Origin: Clostridium cellulovorans 743B
Lineage (GTDB): Bacteria; Bacillota; Clostridia; Clostridiales; Clostridiaceae
Direction: 5' to 3'
Assembly: GCF_000145275.1 (NCBI RefSeq)
Contig: NC_014393.1
Span: 2,480,001 to 2,544,000, forward strand
Length of the DNA stretch: 64,000 nt
Position 1 is the first letter of the stretch. Every line of letters begins with the position of its first letter. Made by a program: the position numbers and the translations under genes. Below, in pieces: positions 62,461 through 64,000 of this stretch. The notes beneath the pieces were generated by a model. The model worked only from the letters and a program-made list of their open reading frames with translations, was not told the origin of the DNA and made no database searches.

Positions 62461-64000
62461 TTAACAAGGAACCTTTAACATATGCATTATTCTTAAAGCA
62501 ATCTCTAAGTTTAATCTGTTCTCCTCATTTTTTATATCCATCCCTGTGATTTCATTAATTCTATTAATTCTATACAAAATAGTATTATAATGAGTAAATA
62601 GAACTTTTGCAATTTTATTTAAGTTTCCGTTGCATTGGAAATATACTTCTAGGGTTTTAACTAGCTCTGTAGATTTCTTTTTATCATGATCAACTAGCTT
62701 CTTAATTGTATTATTATAAAAAAGCTCTAATTCATTATTTAAGCCATCATGACAAAGTAAAGTATATACACCTAATTTATCATAAAAAATCATTGATTTT
62801 TTATTAAGTCTGTTACCTATTCCAATTGAATTTTTTGCTTCTTCATAACTACAACGTACATTTTCTAGTCCTTCATAACATCTACCTACACCAATTTTAT
62901 AATCCAGGGTTTGGAAATTTTCTATCAAAGTATTTTCTAATGATTTACAAAAATCCTCAATTTGATTTTTTATATCTTCTGATTGGTTAAAGGATAAAAT
63001 AAAATACACACTTTGACAGTCATTTGCAACAAGTCCGATTATTCCTTTTTTTCTTATTAAGTTTTCAACATAATAAAAAAGCTTAGGTATAAGTTGTTTT
63101 TTTGTGCTATATAAAGATTGATTTTTTTCTAAAGTTATTGAAAATGCAATAAAACTATTGTCTCTATCAAGATGAAATTCATTGGTAATTTCTAGAGCTT
63201 TTTCTCTTGTTTTTAAATCCTTTGATAAAAGATTATCTAAAAAATTTTTTTTATGACTATTTTCAATTTCTAAAACAGAAACTTTTTTTACCAATTCATT
63301 TTGAATAGGAACTAAAATATTATTGATAATTGAAAAATCCAAGGAGTCTAAAGGAGATTCAAAACTCCATATAAATAAATGGCCATATGAAATATTGTTG
63401 ATTACAATAGCTTTAACATATTTGTTTACATACGCATCATCTATAAACTCAGCACTCTTTTGAAACAACGTGTTTGAATTATCGGTAATATGTGTAGAGT
63501 TATAAGTTCTAGCACTTTTTAATAAAGTATCCTCAAATTTCTTCTCAATAAAATGAAAATTACTAATTTCACTTTTGGGAATTTCGAGGCTTATTAATAT
63601 AGGTTTCTCGATAATTTGTGCTAGCACATCGACTATTTTTTCAATATTTGCACCATTTAACATTAAGTCCATAAGTTTATCATATATTTTTTGAAAATTA
63701 TATGTAAGTTTAGATTGCAAATTAAATATTTCTGAAACTATACTTGAAAAAGATGTCGTAGGCACTATATTTATAAGTGGAATATTTAAGCCATTTGCCA
63801 AATTTACTATTTCGTCAATAGCTATATGATCATATTCGGATTTTTTAATACCTATACCTGCAACCTTTTTCATTGAACAAGCAGTGATAAATTCTTTAGC
63901 TGAACTTAAGGCTAAAGTATTAGAAGTAATAAGTAAGAAAGTCCCTTCAGTTATTTCACTAATGGTTTTGTAATCTGATACCATTTTTACATTATAAACA
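62461..64000 (-). CDS. PucR/CdaR-type transcription regulator (5' end beyond the window)
   Basis: At least 512 codons. N-terminal PucR ligand domain (TEGTFLLITSN, MKKVAGIGIKKSEYDH), a central region, and a C-terminal PucR helix-turn-helix (VYFQCNGNLNKIAKVLFTHYNTILYRINRINEITGMDI). The frame stays open through the last base and the first ~25-30 family residues are missing, so the true start lies outside. Purine or amino acid catabolism is the usual subject of such regulators; the target is not in view. Confidence 0.88.
   Translation of the reverse strand, partial: VYNVKMVSDYKTISEITEGTFLLITSNTLALSSAKEFITACSMKKVAGIGIKKSEYDHIAIDEIVNLANGLNIPLINIVPTTSFSSIVSEIFNLQSKLTYNFQKIYDKLMDLMLNGANIEKIVDVLAQIIEKPILISLEIPKSEISNFHFIEKKFEDTLLKSARTYNSTHITDNSNTLFQKSAEFIDDAYVNKYVKAIVINNISYGHLFIWSFESPLDSLDFSIINNILVPIQNELVKKVSVLEIENSHKKNFLDNLLSKDLKTREKALEITNEFHLDRDNSFIAFSITLEKNQSLYSTKKQLIPKLFYYVENLIRKKGIIGLVANDCQSVYFILSFNQSEDIKNQIEDFCKSLENTLIENFQTLDYKIGVGRCYEGLENVRCSYEEAKNSIGIGNRLNKKSMIFYDKLGVYTLLCHDGLNNELELFYNNTIKKLVDHDKKKSTELVKTLEVYFQCNGNLNKIAKVLFTHYNTILYRINRINEITGMDIKNEENRLNLEIALRIMHMLKVPC

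Overview
The window is AT-rich chromosomal DNA of an endospore-forming anaerobic Firmicute, most probably Clostridium sensu stricto. The evidence is the spoIIA-sigF-spoVA operon, a Csp-type germination protease, PdaA, YunB, the SCIFF peptide with its maturase in the sec locus, a homologue of the C. difficile CamA methylase, and the DUF3793/flavodoxin pairing. Species cannot be named from sequence alone. No rRNA, tRNA or CRISPR array was seen.

Layout. 1-7006 (minus strand): ruvA-ruvB-queA-tgt-yajC-TIGR04086-scfA-scfB-secD, the clostridial Holliday junction / queuosine / Sec block with an embedded ranthipeptide (SCIFF) locus. 7.2-18.6 kb: single genes and small units, including a Csp-like subtilase, a PAP2 phosphatase, a glycine-riboswitch-controlled ACT + PFL (DUF711) pair, YibE/F, an alpha/beta hydrolase, an Rh-like ammonium channel and an orphan EutH. 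18.7-23.6 kb: a compact accessory island. It is a RiPP locus with a Cys-free three-repeat precursor, a radical SAM/SPASM maturase, a membrane M50 protease and a nearby odd acyl-carrier-like protein. The maturase is split by a structurally intact IS982-family element, with readable terminal repeats and a 7-bp target duplication. 24-34 kb: PBP1A, yunB, hpt, hflX (with an unusual N-terminal JAMM-like motif), then spoIIAA-spoIIAB-sigF and spoVAC-D-EB-EA. 34-38.7 kb: speE, a CamA-like solitary adenine methylase, pdaA and a cyclodeaminase. 38.8-48.1 kb: nitroreductase, then an envelope polysaccharide group (murJ, rfbD, tagA/wecG, O-antigen ligase-like, galU, TPR, phosphoglucomutase). 48.4-60.2 kb: a basic amino acid decarboxylase, an M16C protease, TPR, DUF523, mutS2, a U32 peptidase and a second polysaccharide deacetylase. 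60.4-62.3 kb: a DtxR-family regulator followed by DUF3793-flavodoxin-DUF2325, with two matching palindromic operators. The right edge cuts a PucR/CdaR-type regulator.

How parts work together. SigF, controlled by SpoIIAA/SpoIIAB, switches on forespore genes. The adjacent spoVA genes load dipicolinic acid, PdaA makes cortex muramic lactam, and the Csp protease would activate cortex lysis at germination. SpeE and the decarboxylase serve polyamine synthesis. The DtxR-flavodoxin unit looks like an iron-limitation response. The RiPP island is the most novel part: removing the IS and one target copy in silico restores one continuous 454-codon maturase with a PqqD-like leader-binding domain, so this strain probably carries a recently crippled version of a working pathway.
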